The notes: a model not told the origin generated them from the letters alone. A stretch of 64,000 bases of DNA from JBOIBN01 sp050739575 (GCA_050739575.1 JBOIBN010000003.1:1-64000); one strand, 5' to 3'; counted from the stretch's first letter, positions 35,075-43,932 are shown. A program made the numbers and translations.

Positions 35075-38000
35075 ATGAGTACCGAAACTTTACTTCGACA
35101 GGCCGTGAAGGGTGCTCTTGCGCTCGGATCGGCCGGCACCATGATCGGGGCGGGCGCGGCGCTCGCGCAGACCGCGGCACCGGCGGCTGGCACGAAACTG
35201 AGCAATATCGTGGTCACCGGTTCGCATATTCCGCAGACCTCCATCGCCACGGCTCAACCGGTCATCACCATCAACCGTCAGGAGATTGACAACTCCGGAT
35301 ACACCTCCGTGGGCCAATTGCTGCAGAGCCTGAGCGCCGCCGGCCCGGCCTTGAACACCCAGTTCAACAACGGCGGTAACGGCAGCGTGTTTTTCGACCT
35401 GCACAATCTCGGCTCGCAACGCGTGCTCGTCCTGGTCAACGGCCAGCGCTGGCTGCCGACCCTGGGCGGCAGCGTGGACGTGAGCACCATCCCGACCGCG
35501 ATCGTGGATCGCATCGAAGTGCTTATGGATGGCGCTTCCGCCGTGTACGGATCCGAGGCGATGGCGGGCGTCATCAACATCATCACTATCCAGAACTACA
35601 ACGGCGCGCAAGCGGGCGTGTACACGGGCATTTACGATGGCAAGGGCGACGGCGGCGGCTGGGACGGCAAGGTCCAGGAGTACTACTTCACCGTCGGCAC
35701 CTCGGGTGACCGCTCGGCCGTGATGCTGTCGGCGAGCTATCGCAACGCCAATCCGGTCTGGGCCGGGCAGCGTACGATCTCCAAGGAGCCCTACGCCGGC
35801 ACCGGCAATGAATTCGGCAGCTCCGGGTCGCCCAACGGCCGGTTCGTGTTCTACGATCCCAACTACGCCAGCTACGGCAACCCGGCGGCCTGCTCCAAGA
35901 GTGCGGCCTTAGGCTACCCGGGCTGTGATTTCACCGGGCCGATAAATCCGACAAATCCGTTCCAGTCGGCGCCCTTCACGCAGGGCTTCAACTACGCCCC
36001 GCAGAACTATCTGCTGACGCCGCAGGAGCTGTACAGCATCTACTCGCAGGGCCACTACGACCTCACGGACAACATCACCTTCAACTTCACGACCACCTAC
36101 CAGCGGCGCAATTCTTCGCAGGTGCTGGCGCCGAATCCGTGGTTCTTCGGTCTCGCGGGCACCGAGTTCGTCAACGGGCACGAAATCGGCGTCGCCGCCA
36201 ACAACCCCTACAACCCCTTCGGCAAGGACCTGGTGCCGGGCTTCCCCTCCTACGGAAGCGGCGCCTACTTCTGCCAGAACTACGGCTCGCCGACCTGCTC
36301 GACCAACTACGAAACCCTGTTCTTCTTCGGGCGCCGCCCGAACGAGGTGGGCAACCGCGTGTTCACGCAGAATGTCTCGACCTTCTACTTCAACGGCGGC
36401 TTCACCGGCTACTGGGAGATGTTCGGCAACGAGTGGAACTGGAACGCCAACTACATCTACGGCAATACCCTCGAGACCGATCTCACGACGGGTCTCGCGA
36501 GCACCACGCAAATCGCCAACGCGCTGGGCACCCAATGCCCCACCAGTCCGGGCTGCGTTCCGCTAAATATCTTCGGCGGCGCCGGCACGATCACGAAACC
36601 GATGGCGAACTATGTGCTGTTCGATGCCCACGACATTACCTCGCAGACGCTGCGTGACTACAATGCCAACATCGGCGGCAGCTTTTTCAACGGCTGGTAT
36701 GCCGGACCTTGGGGCGCGGCAGCGGGCTATGAATACGACGAGTTCGACGGCTTCTTCCAGCCCGATGCACTGATTGCGGCGGGCAACACCGTCGGCAACG
36801 CGGTCAAGCCGACGAACGGGCGCGAGAAAACCGACGCCGAGTACGCCGAGTTGAACATCCCGCTGGCCTCCAACATGCCATTCGCCCGCGAACTCGGCAT
36901 TGATATCGCCAACCGCTGGTCGCAGGCCACATGGAACGGTATCGGCTCGGTCTTCCAGAACGGCGCGATCGTCAATGAGCCGGCAAGCGGCAGCGCGAGC
37001 GACTCGACCGGCCGTGTGACCTTCAAATGGAAGCCGATTGACCAGTTGCTGTTCCGGGGAACCTGGGCGGCGGGCTTCCGCATTCCCGCCATCTCGGATC
37101 TGTTCTCCGGGGCGGCCGACAACTACCCGTCCTTGGTTGATCCCTGTGCGCCGGGACCATTCGGCGGCTGGAACGGCATTCCGGCCGATCTTCCGCCCGG
37201 ATGTAATGGAATGAGGCATTCGCAGCCGAACGGACAGATCCACACCACTGTCGGCGGCAATCCGGCCCTGCAGCCGGAGAAGTCCATCTCCCAGAGCCTG
37301 GGCTTCGTGTGGAGTCCCGACTTTGTGCAGGGGCTCGACTTCAGCGCCGATTACTACAAGATCGTGGTGGTGAACCAGATCACGCGCCTGGGCGGACAGT
37401 TCTACCTGAACCAGTGCTACTACAACAGCGATCAGGCCGCCTGCAACAAAATCACGGTGGCGGGCGGCACGGTCCGCAACGTTACCGACACCGAGATCAA
37501 TGCCGGTTCGTTCCACACCAACGGCTGGGACGTGGGTTTGAGGTACCAGTTGCCGACCACTCCGGTGGGCGATTTCACGGTGAACCTGAACATGAATTTC
37601 GTGAAGTTCCTGACGCTGTGCAGCAATTCCGGCGAATGCAGGAACGTCGCCGGTACCGGGTCGAGCTTCTCCGGGACCGCCAAGCACAAGTACAACCTGG
37701 GCGTGAACTGGGATTACGGTCCGTGGGCGGCGACCTGGAATGTGTACCTGATCGGGGATCTGTACGAGCCGTGCAAGAACTCGGTTCGGTGGGATGCTGG
37801 CAATCCGACCCATGCGGGCAATCCGTGGTGCTCGAACGTGGGTCCGGGTGCGGGTTATCCGACCGGCGAACCGACCAACCACCTCGGCACGACGGTGTAC
37901 AACGACGTGCAGGGGTCCTATACGGTGTCGTCGTGGAACACGACCTTCACGCTCGGTATCCAGAACTTGTTCGACAAGTCGCCGCCGATTGCTGCTACTG

Positions 38001-38083
38001 CCTTCGGAAACAGCTTCTTCCCGTCGGGCGGATACCGGATACCCGGCCGCTTCTTCTACGGACGTGTGACCGTCAACTTCTAA
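35075..38083 (+). CDS. TonB-dependent outer-membrane receptor
   Basis: A 1002-residue receptor. A signal peptide ends near ALAQTA, a TonB box-like NIVVTGSHI follows near residue 44, and the plug domain includes the motifs VGQLLQSLSA, VLVLVNGQRW, IPTAIVDRIEVLMDGASAVYGS and GVINIIT. The large barrel follows, with long Asn/Gly/Tyr-rich loops, and it ends in an aromatic residue (FFYGRVTVNF), the barrel insertion signal. It imports an unknown ligand. It is placed between the sulfotransferase operon and the oxygenase genes and is followed by a strong terminator. Confidence 0.92.
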   Translation: MSTETLLRQAVKGALALGSAGTMIGAGAALAQTAAPAAGTKLSNIVVTGSHIPQTSIATAQPVITINRQEIDNSGYTSVGQLLQSLSAAGPALNTQFNNGGNGSVFFDLHNLGSQRVLVLVNGQRWLPTLGGSVDVSTIPTAIVDRIEVLMDGASAVYGSEAMAGVINIITIQNYNGAQAGVYTGIYDGKGDGGGWDGKVQEYYFTVGTSGDRSAVMLSASYRNANPVWAGQRTISKEPYAGTGNEFGSSGSPNGRFVFYDPNYASYGNPAACSKSAALGYPGCDFTGPINPTNPFQSAPFTQGFNYAPQNYLLTPQELYSIYSQGHYDLTDNITFNFTTTYQRRNSSQVLAPNPWFFGLAGTEFVNGHEIGVAANNPYNPFGKDLVPGFPSYGSGAYFCQNYGSPTCSTNYETLFFFGRRPNEVGNRVFTQNVSTFYFNGGFTGYWEMFGNEWNWNANYIYGNTLETDLTTGLASTTQIANALGTQCPTSPGCVPLNIFGGAGTITKPMANYVLFDAHDITSQTLRDYNANIGGSFFNGWYAGPWGAAAGYEYDEFDGFFQPDALIAAGNTVGNAVKPTNGREKTDAEYAELNIPLASNMPFARELGIDIANRWSQATWNGIGSVFQNGAIVNEPASGSASDSTGRVTFKWKPIDQLLFRGTWAAGFRIPAISDLFSGAADNYPSLVDPCAPGPFGGWNGIPADLPPGCNGMRHSQPNGQIHTTVGGNPALQPEKSISQSLGFVWSPDFVQGLDFSADYYKIVVVNQITRLGGQFYLNQCYYNSDQAACNKITVAGGTVRNVTDTEINAGSFHTNGWDVGLRYQLPTTPVGDFTVNLNMNFVKFLTLCSNSGECRNVAGTGSSFSGTAKHKYNLGVNWDYGPWAATWNVYLIGDLYEPCKNSVRWDAGNPTHAGNPWCSNVGPGAGYPTGEPTNHLGTTVYNDVQGSYTVSSWNTTFTLGIQNLFDKSPPIAATAFGNSFFPSGGYRIPGRFFYGRVTVNF

Positions 38084-38110
38084 CCAACGATCGGGACGTA
38101 ACGACTCTCA

Positions 38111-38145
38111 GGCCCGCGGCCGCAAGACCGCGGGCCTTTTCTTTG
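38111..38145 (+). terminator. intrinsic terminator after the receptor gene
   Basis: Stem GGCCCGCGG (38111-38119) and CCGCGGGCC (38128-38136) with an eight-base loop, followed by TTTTCTTT. Confidence 0.85.
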
Positions 38146-38155
38146 GCTCGTTACC

Positions 38156-38233
38156 GCAGGAGCGGCGGTTCCCGCCGCGAATCTTCGCCAAACTCCGGTG
38201 CCGATTCATCGCGGCGAAGACCGCCGCTCCTAC
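38156..38233. repeat. REP-like pair in inverted orientation
   Basis: Two similar units of about 27-30 bp face each other: GCAGGAGCGGCGGTTCCCGC... on the plus strand (38156-38182) and GTAGGAGCGGCGGTCTTCGC... on the minus strand (38204-38233). Each unit is itself palindromic around GCGGCGG/CCGCCGC. This is the shape of the GTAGGAGCGGC family of REP elements common in pseudomonads and xanthomonads. Confidence 0.7.
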
Positions 38234-38324
38234 AAAATGTCGGCATCACAGAACAGGTTGATGGCAAGCTGGAAACCAGTGAATGTTCTGCCGATTGCCG
38301 TGCATGAATTCATTGCCGACGCCT

Positions 38325-39443
38325 TCACGCGCTGATGGGGCGGGCGCGAATCCACAGCGAGGCGAGCCATTTCTCGCCCGCCGCGACCGGTTCGCCGGCG
38401 TGCTGGCTGCGCGTCGCGGGTCGGCCCGCAGCGTCGAGATTGGCGAAGGTGAGCACGTCGCCCGGAATCGGCGCCACCCTGAGATCCAGATGTGGGAACA
38501 GGGTGCCGCCGCCCGCTTCGGGAGCGTTCAGATAGGCAAGTACGGTCGTGGCCCGTTCGCCTGCGTCGCGCAACGGGTCGCGAGCGAGCGCCGCCGGTCC
38601 GAGCCAGTCGTAGTGAGGCTTGTATTCCTGCCCGGGGAGATACCGTAATACCGCAAGCGGTTCGGCGCAGGCGGCAGTACGGCCCGCAAGCAGCGCCATG
38701 CGAGCGACGATGCGCCGGGCGTAAACACTGGGTACGTAAGGTCCGAAGCACATCGTCTCGCCGGTGCGCGTGGGATCGGCGCGCGGGGCGCCCGTACGCG
38801 GATCCAGCACCAGCGATGGGGCGAGCCGCGATTGTGCGGTAGCCCGCAGCCACGCACACTCGAGCGGATCAAGCGCCTGGCCGAAACGCTCGATCCGCGG
38901 CTCTGCATTCAGCAGTTCCGATGGGCCTTTGTTCTGATCAGCGCTCGCCCAATCGTCCGGAACGGGGGGCGGACCGTTCTGAGGCGTTTCGCCCGGTGGC
39001 AGAAGGGCCAGGAGCTCACGCGCCGACGGCGAATCGGGTGCCGCCACGGCAAGCCAAGCGCGAGCCGGTGCCAGCCCGGCGTCGCCGTACTCGCGCCAGA
39101 TCAGCGCGAGTTCGGTTGCGGCCGTCGCCAGGCCCACTGCGGCGGCAACGGTGAGATCGTCGAGGGCCAACCGCGGTTCCGCCGCTCCGCCCACGCCCGC
39201 ATAGCGCAGTTCCGCGCGCAGCAGCCGCGTCTCGGGCGGAAGTTTGTCCCCCGCAGCTTCCAGCCGCTTGCGGGCCTCGCGGGCGTCGCCGGGTATCCGG
39301 CGGTTGAGGAGCAGCCGGACGAGTTCGCCCAACGCCTCTTCGCTGCCGGCGTCCGCCGCCTGACGCAGGCGGGTTCCGCCGCGCACGGTGTAGCCGCGGG
39401 CGAGATCCGCACGCGCCGCCTCGAGCAGTTCCCGGGCATTCAC
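38325..39443 (-). CDS. prolyl-4-hydroxylase-like 2OG-Fe(II) oxygenase with helical repeats
   Basis: A 372-residue protein. Residues 1-150 are Ala-rich Sel1/TPR-like helical pairs. The C-terminal half is a prolyl-4-hydroxylase-type dioxygenase: YLPGQEYKPHYDW gives His277 and Asp279, GGGTLFPHLDLRVAP follows, and RSQHAGEPVAAGEKW gives His348 and Lys358, the usual metal and 2-oxoglutarate ligands. It would hydroxylate a Pro or similar residue. GTG start at 39443; it lies 4 bp after the stop of the oxygenase at 39448, so they form an operon. Confidence 0.85.
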   Translation of the reverse strand: MNARELLEAARADLARGYTVRGGTRLRQAADAGSEEALGELVRLLLNRRIPGDAREARKRLEAAGDKLPPETRLLRAELRYAGVGGAAEPRLALDDLTVAAAVGLATAATELALIWREYGDAGLAPARAWLAVAAPDSPSARELLALLPPGETPQNGPPPVPDDWASADQNKGPSELLNAEPRIERFGQALDPLECAWLRATAQSRLAPSLVLDPRTGAPRADPTRTGETMCFGPYVPSVYARRIVARMALLAGRTAACAEPLAVLRYLPGQEYKPHYDWLGPAALARDPLRDAGERATTVLAYLNAPEAGGGTLFPHLDLRVAPIPGDVLTFANLDAAGRPATRSQHAGEPVAAGEKWLASLWIRARPISA

Positions 39444-39447
39444 AGCG

Positions 39448-40152
39448 TCAGCTCCGGGGTTCTGGACGCAGACGCAGGCCCGGTTCATCCACGGCTTGCC
39501 CGGCCTCGCGAACCCAGGCGTTGAAGGCGACGGTAATGCGCTCGTCATGTCCCCAGTAGGGCGTTACCTCGTGCAGCAACCAGGAGGGGAAGAGCAGCAG
39601 TTGGCCGGGCACGAGCTGAAACGCCACCGTGCCGTGACCATAGGGATCCTGCAAATGTGCATTGCCCGGATCGAGGTACATGGCGGGATTGGGCCGCGGA
39701 TCGAGAAAACGCAAGACTCCGTTCTCGCTCTCTCCGGCGGGCGTTTCACCCGGCGCGACGCAGTAAACGCCTGACCATGAGGCCATCGGATGATTGTGGC
39801 TTGCGGTATAGCCGCCGCGGCGGGTGATGTGATACCAACTATGATGGTAGATGCGCAGGCCTTGCATTTCGGCCGGGGTATAGCGGTTGATGCGCATGAT
39901 GAGGTCGGCCAGCAGGGACAGACAGGATTGCGAGAGTTCGGCGATCACAGGGTCATTGCGATAGAAGAGCGAAAAATCGCTCTCGTAAACCGCATGTTTC
40001 GGCACCGGGGTTGGAGCGCTCGTGCGCTCGCCTTCATCGCGTTCCCAGGCGAGGAACCGTTCGCGCAGCAGCGAATTGAGCCGTCCGGCTTGCGGCAGAA
40101 TCGTGTCCGCGATGGGAACCGCGAAGCACGGCCGTAGGGTGGTTGGTGCCAT
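39448..40152 (-). CDS. 2OG-Fe(II) oxygenase family protein (TIGR02466/2OG-FeII_Oxy_5 type)
   Basis: A 234-residue protein whose core matches the TIGR02466-like family: YTASHNHPMASWSGVYCV (His119, His121) and LLLFPSWLLHEVTPYWGHDERITVAFN (His194, Arg205). The family is uncharacterised but keeps the metal and 2-oxoglutarate-binding pattern of the jelly-roll dioxygenases. The same family is at 43279. Its ATG (40152-40150) overlaps the ATG of the divergent gene at 40151 within the word CATG. An upstream ATG at 40227 would give an even longer overlap. Confidence 0.75.
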   Translation of the reverse strand: MAPTTLRPCFAVPIADTILPQAGRLNSLLRERFLAWERDEGERTSAPTPVPKHAVYESDFSLFYRNDPVIAELSQSCLSLLADLIMRINRYTPAEMQGLRIYHHSWYHITRRGGYTASHNHPMASWSGVYCVAPGETPAGESENGVLRFLDPRPNPAMYLDPGNAHLQDPYGHGTVAFQLVPGQLLLFPSWLLHEVTPYWGHDERITVAFNAWVREAGQAVDEPGLRLRPEPRS

Positions 40153-40807
40153 GAATTCGCCCGAGGACCGCAAATACCTGTGGTATTTTGGGGGGCATCG
40201 GCTGGAATGGCAAGGACGCTTGGACAAAACCTCCGGTGCGCGGCGCGGCGCGGTGGACGATTTGCCCGTACTGGTAGTGGACGGGTTGATGACGCCGGCG
40301 CAGAACGCGCAACTGTTTCAGTGGTTGAGCAATCTTCCGTTCACACGGACCGAATTCGCGCGCGAGGAGACCCGCGCCTTTCTGCATTGGGTGCACAAGT
40401 TGAGCGTTGCCGAGTGCGAGCGGTTGCCCCTTTACGCGGCGGCGGTGGGCGCGGTCGAGACCTGGTTCCCGGAGCGCGGTCCGCAACGTTGCTACCGAAC
40501 CTACTGCAATTCCGCGACCTACGGCGATATGTTGTTCACCCACACCGACAGCCAGCCAGGCGTGGAAGAGTTGACGGCTCTGTGGTACATCGCGCCGCGT
40601 TGGGATCTGGAGTGGGGCGGGGAGACCATTCTTTTCAATGCCGCGGGGGATGCCGAGTTCGTGGTAAGTCCGCGGCCGGGGCGGCTCCTGGTCTTCGACG
40701 GACGCATCCGTCATGTCGGGCGGGCACCGAACCGGGTCTGCGTGATTCCGCGCCTGACCTTCGCGCTCAAGTTCGAGCCGCTGACTGCTCGGGTGCCGGC
40801 GGTCTGA
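40151..40807 (+). CDS. 2OG-Fe(II) oxygenase (P4H/SM-20-like)
   Basis: A 218-residue oxygenase. The double-stranded helix is marked by DMLFTHTDSQPGVEELTALWYI (His131 and Asp133, the metal HxD), LEWGGETILF, and LLVFDGRIRHVGRAP (His188) followed by an Arg in RLTFALKF that would bind 2-oxoglutarate. The only plus-strand gene among the oxygenases. Start is ATG at 40151, overlapping its divergent neighbour; a GTG at 40253 is possible and would still include the domain. Its 3' end overlaps the convergent gene at 40767 by 41 bp. Substrate unknown. Confidence 0.78.
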   Translation: MNSPEDRKYLWYFGGHRLEWQGRLDKTSGARRGAVDDLPVLVVDGLMTPAQNAQLFQWLSNLPFTRTEFAREETRAFLHWVHKLSVAECERLPLYAAAVGAVETWFPERGPQRCYRTYCNSATYGDMLFTHTDSQPGVEELTALWYIAPRWDLEWGGETILFNAAGDAEFVVSPRPGRLLVFDGRIRHVGRAPNRVCVIPRLTFALKFEPLTARVPAV

Positions 40808-42155
40808 GCCGAGCGGTCGCAAAGCGCTTCTCGACGAGCGCATCCGCCTTGAGGTTGAAGCGTGCGAGAGCCGACTGCGCCGTCGAGAGCGCTTCGCGCT
40901 CCACCGCTTTGAGGCTCGGATGCCAGACTTCCAGAATCAACACTACCCGCACTTCCGCGCTGCGGTTCCAAGCCTCGTGCTCGAAGCTGTCGTCGAATAT
41001 CAGACATTTTCGGGGAGTCCAGCCGCGGGTTTGATCCCCGACCCGGATTGAACAATGCGGCGGAATCACCAGCGGCAAATGCACCGCGAGCTTGTAGTTG
41101 GCGATGCCGTAATGCGGCGGAATATGGGTATGAGGTTCGAGGATCGAGAAGAATATTTCCGGCGCGTGGCCCTGCATGCGCACGAGCGGCAGAGCCTCCA
41201 GGGCGGCAGTAGTCGCCGGACAGCGCGTGCAGTGCTCGGCCACGCGCTCGCCGCTGCGATAGAGATGATAGGAACTCCACTTGGAGGAGTAATTCAACTC
41301 GCGCCAACGGCCTTCCCGACCTTCCGGATCCTGGACATAGGGCGCAAGCTCCTTGCGTTCGGCAAGCACCGCGCGCAGTTCGTGGCGGATCGCGTCGGTC
41401 TTGCATTCGAGGTCGGCAAGAAAGGGCAAGTCTGTCCGTTCAAAAAAGGGATGGGCATCAAGTCCCGGCACATAGGCGTAGGCGGGCCGCTGCAACGGAT
41501 CACTATAGGCGGGGAGCGCGGCGCGACACATGTGGCGAATGGTGGGTTCAATGCGGTCCAGCGCAGTTGGAGGATTCGCGCGCAGGAGCGGCGCCAGCGC
41601 CGTGTGCACCGTGGCTATGCGCGCGCGAGCGAGTTGTACCAAGGCACGGCGAATGGCTCGTTGAGGGCCGTGGGATTCACGACTGGCCGCGGCGAAAGCG
41701 CGCAAGCCGCCGACCCGGTTCTCGGCATGCAGGTAGGAGGCGACGGCTTCCTCGCTGCGCCCGAGCGCCATCAGTACTTCGCCGCGCTGGATCCAAGCCA
41801 TAGCCAACTCCGGGTGCAACTCGAGAGCGGTATCGAATGCCATCAGTGCCCCTTCGAGGTAGCCACGCGCGCGCAGAATAATGCCGAGATTCTGGTGCAT
41901 TGCGGCCCCGCGCGGTGCCGCGCGGATCGCCCGTTCAATATACGTCTGCGCCGTATCGAGTTCTTTGCGTAGCAGCGCTCGGTGCGCGAGGTAGCGCAGT
42001 GCCGGCACGTGCAGGGGTGCAGCATTCACAAGTTCGCGAAAGATGCGTTCCGCGTCGTCGTGCCGCTGGTTGCGAACGAGTTCGGCACCGAGCGCTTCGA
42101 GTTGACGGATTTGAGCGGGGAGTTCGGCGGCTGATGGGGAGGTTGGCTCGTTCAA
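40767..42155 (-). CDS. TPR protein fused to an aspartyl/asparaginyl beta-hydroxylase domain
   Basis: A 462-residue protein: TPR helices at about residues 20-160, a linker, then an AspH/LpxO-type dioxygenase domain at about 285-415. The metal site is PHTHIPPHYGIANYKLAVHLPL (His348, with Gly in place of the carboxylate as in AspH) and FDDSFEHEAWNRS (His393), ending in RVVLILEVWHP. It would hydroxylate Asp, Asn or a fatty acyl group. The TPR part implies a protein or peptide partner. The start is TTG at 42155, as no better in-frame start fits. Located 57 bp after the sulfotransferase-like gene. Confidence 0.85.
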   Translation of the reverse strand: MNEPTSPSAAELPAQIRQLEALGAELVRNQRHDDAERIFRELVNAAPLHVPALRYLAHRALLRKELDTAQTYIERAIRAAPRGAAMHQNLGIILRARGYLEGALMAFDTALELHPELAMAWIQRGEVLMALGRSEEAVASYLHAENRVGGLRAFAAASRESHGPQRAIRRALVQLARARIATVHTALAPLLRANPPTALDRIEPTIRHMCRAALPAYSDPLQRPAYAYVPGLDAHPFFERTDLPFLADLECKTDAIRHELRAVLAERKELAPYVQDPEGREGRWRELNYSSKWSSYHLYRSGERVAEHCTRCPATTAALEALPLVRMQGHAPEIFFSILEPHTHIPPHYGIANYKLAVHLPLVIPPHCSIRVGDQTRGWTPRKCLIFDDSFEHEAWNRSAEVRVVLILEVWHPSLKAVEREALSTAQSALARFNLKADALVEKRFATARLRPPAPEQSAART

Positions 42156-42211
42156 GGTGGTGTCGGCAGGGGTTTACGGTGACGCAAGTCAGTCTAGCAG
42201 GCCGACTGCCT

Positions 42212-43270
42212 TCACCCGCCGGGCTTTGCGGGGAATTGCCAAGGCAGGAGGGCAAAGGGGAAATCAGCGGTGCCGATGCCGAAGGTGGCGCGCGCATAGT
42301 CGAGTCCGTCGTGTAGGGGTTTGTCCAGCAACCGGCGCGCTAACGTCTGTTCTTCCCGCCGTCGAGCGGGCGTGTAGGCAAGTGAAGGATATTTAGCGTG
42401 GCGCATCCACAATGGCCCTGCCGCGATTCCGGACGCTTCTGCACGCGTCAACGCAACATCCATCCATTCGGCGCATGCCTGAAGGACTGTGACGGGATCG
42501 GCGAGGAGTTCGGTCGCCGTGAGTACACGCACTCTCTCCCGTGTCGTGCTTTCGAGCCAGGCGCGGAGTTCGAGAATTTGCAGTGTCCAGGCAAGTGCCG
42601 CACGCTCGGCAAGTTCTTCGGGAACCGGATTTGTCGCCGCCCATGCGTGGCCGACAGGATCGGCGAGAAACCGGGCAAGAAACTGCTGGATCCCGCGTTC
42701 ACTTTCGCGTGGACGCTTGAGCACCGACAGAAGAAAGGGCTCGAGTTCGTCGTAGAGCAGCAGCGCGCGCGAAGCCGGATGCAGGCCCAGCAGCGCGGGG
42801 GCCAGGTTGTTGGCCAGATTCGTAGGCTTGATGATTGTCCGTTCGCCGGTTGTGAACGGACGTATCAGCAGATTCAGGGTCAGGGGCAGGAGCTCCGTCT
42901 CACTGCGAACCGATGTCGTGCGCCTGCGCCTGAGATCGGCAAGTTGGAGGAGCGTCGCCGGTTCGCGGAGCACCAGCGAGCGGCCGGGCCAGTCCAGGCT
43001 GCGGGCGAACAGCGTCGAGCAGCAAAAGGCGGTGTGGAAGATGAAGTGCGGCGGTTCGGTGTTCTCATCGCTATGGGTTCCGGCAAGCAGTTCGGCAATC
43101 GGTACCTCCGCGGGATGGGCGGCATCCGTTGCGATGCGTTGATCGAGAAAACTCGATTGTTGCAGGATGCTTCTCTCCAGGGTGAGAAATTGCGCACTGT
43201 CGCGCGCAAAATCGTAGGCATATAACCAGGCTTGTGGCGCCTGCCACCGGAAGCGGTCAGATTCGTTCAC
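42212..43270 (-). CDS. divergent sulfotransferase-like P-loop protein
   Basis: A 352-residue protein with HFIFHTAFCCSTLFARSLDW near residue 75, a P-loop-like variant in which two Cys and Ser-Thr replace the usual R-S-G-T. LVLREPATLLQLADL follows, and LLLYDELEPFLLSVLKRPRESE near 190 stands in for the 3'-phosphate region. Bacterial proteins with this FHxxFCxSTL loop are usually annotated as sulfotransferase family; activity is unproven. GTG start. It lies between the AspH fusion and an oxygenase on the same strand. Pseudoenzyme or a different group transfer are alternatives. Confidence 0.65.
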   Translation of the reverse strand: MNESDRFRWQAPQAWLYAYDFARDSAQFLTLERSILQQSSFLDQRIATDAAHPAEVPIAELLAGTHSDENTEPPHFIFHTAFCCSTLFARSLDWPGRSLVLREPATLLQLADLRRRRTTSVRSETELLPLTLNLLIRPFTTGERTIIKPTNLANNLAPALLGLHPASRALLLYDELEPFLLSVLKRPRESERGIQQFLARFLADPVGHAWAATNPVPEELAERAALAWTLQILELRAWLESTTRERVRVLTATELLADPVTVLQACAEWMDVALTRAEASGIAAGPLWMRHAKYPSLAYTPARRREEQTLARRLLDKPLHDGLDYARATFGIGTADFPFALLPWQFPAKPGG

Positions 43271-43278
43271 GCCCGGCT

Positions 43279-43932
43279 TCAGAGGGTTAACTCCAAGGCA
43301 CCCGGACGCACGTCGAAGGCGATGATCGCGCGCTCGCCTTCGCCATGGAAGGGGTGAACGTAGTGCAGGTAGAACGGCGGGAACAGCAGCAGCAGTCCTT
43401 CTTCCGGCACGATCCGCCGGGTGGTGTTGAAGCCGTGGTGCACCGCGATGGGATGCGGGTTGATGAATTCGATACAGCCCTCTGGCGGTTTGAGCGGTGG
43501 CAGGCGCACGTAGTACACGCCGCTCGCCAGATTGGCTGCGGTGGGATGCATGTGCGGGCTTTGCCAGTCGCCGGAAGCGAGCAGGTTGGCCCAGCCCATC
43601 ACGTTCGGGTCGAGCGCGCGGGCCTGGGGGCCGAAGACGTTCTGCAGATAATGGTGCACGGACGGCAGCACATAGCGGTCGCGCAGGGTGCGGATCTCCG
43701 GGCGGTTCACCTGAAAGAGGTTGGTCTGTTTCGAGGTTTGGTAACCGCCCTGGGTGGAGATGCCTGCACTTTTCGCAGCATTTTCTCCGCTGTCACGGTA
43801 GCGTGCTGCCATATCTTTGATCCACGCGAAAAGCTTTTCGTTCAGAGCGCCCATATCGGGATGGTGTCGCGCGAGCACGGTGATGGGAAAGTGCTGCTCG
43901 ATGGTTTCCGTGTAGCGCTCGTTTTCGCTCAT
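43279..43932 (-). CDS. 2OG-Fe(II) oxygenase family protein (TIGR02466/2OG-FeII_Oxy_5 type), second copy
   Basis: A 217-residue protein with MGWANLLASGDWQSPHMHPTAANLASGVYYV (His127 and His129) and LLLLFPPFYLHYVHPFHGEGERAIIAFDV (His190, Arg201), the same family arrangement as the gene at 39448. The start has a good GAGGAGAGC Shine-Dalgarno. It is first in the minus-strand run 43279, 42212, 40767 and so probably the upstream gene of that operon. Substrate unknown. Confidence 0.78.
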   Translation of the reverse strand: MSENERYTETIEQHFPITVLARHHPDMGALNEKLFAWIKDMAARYRDSGENAAKSAGISTQGGYQTSKQTNLFQVNRPEIRTLRDRYVLPSVHHYLQNVFGPQARALDPNVMGWANLLASGDWQSPHMHPTAANLASGVYYVRLPPLKPPEGCIEFINPHPIAVHHGFNTTRRIVPEEGLLLLFPPFYLHYVHPFHGEGERAIIAFDVRPGALELTL

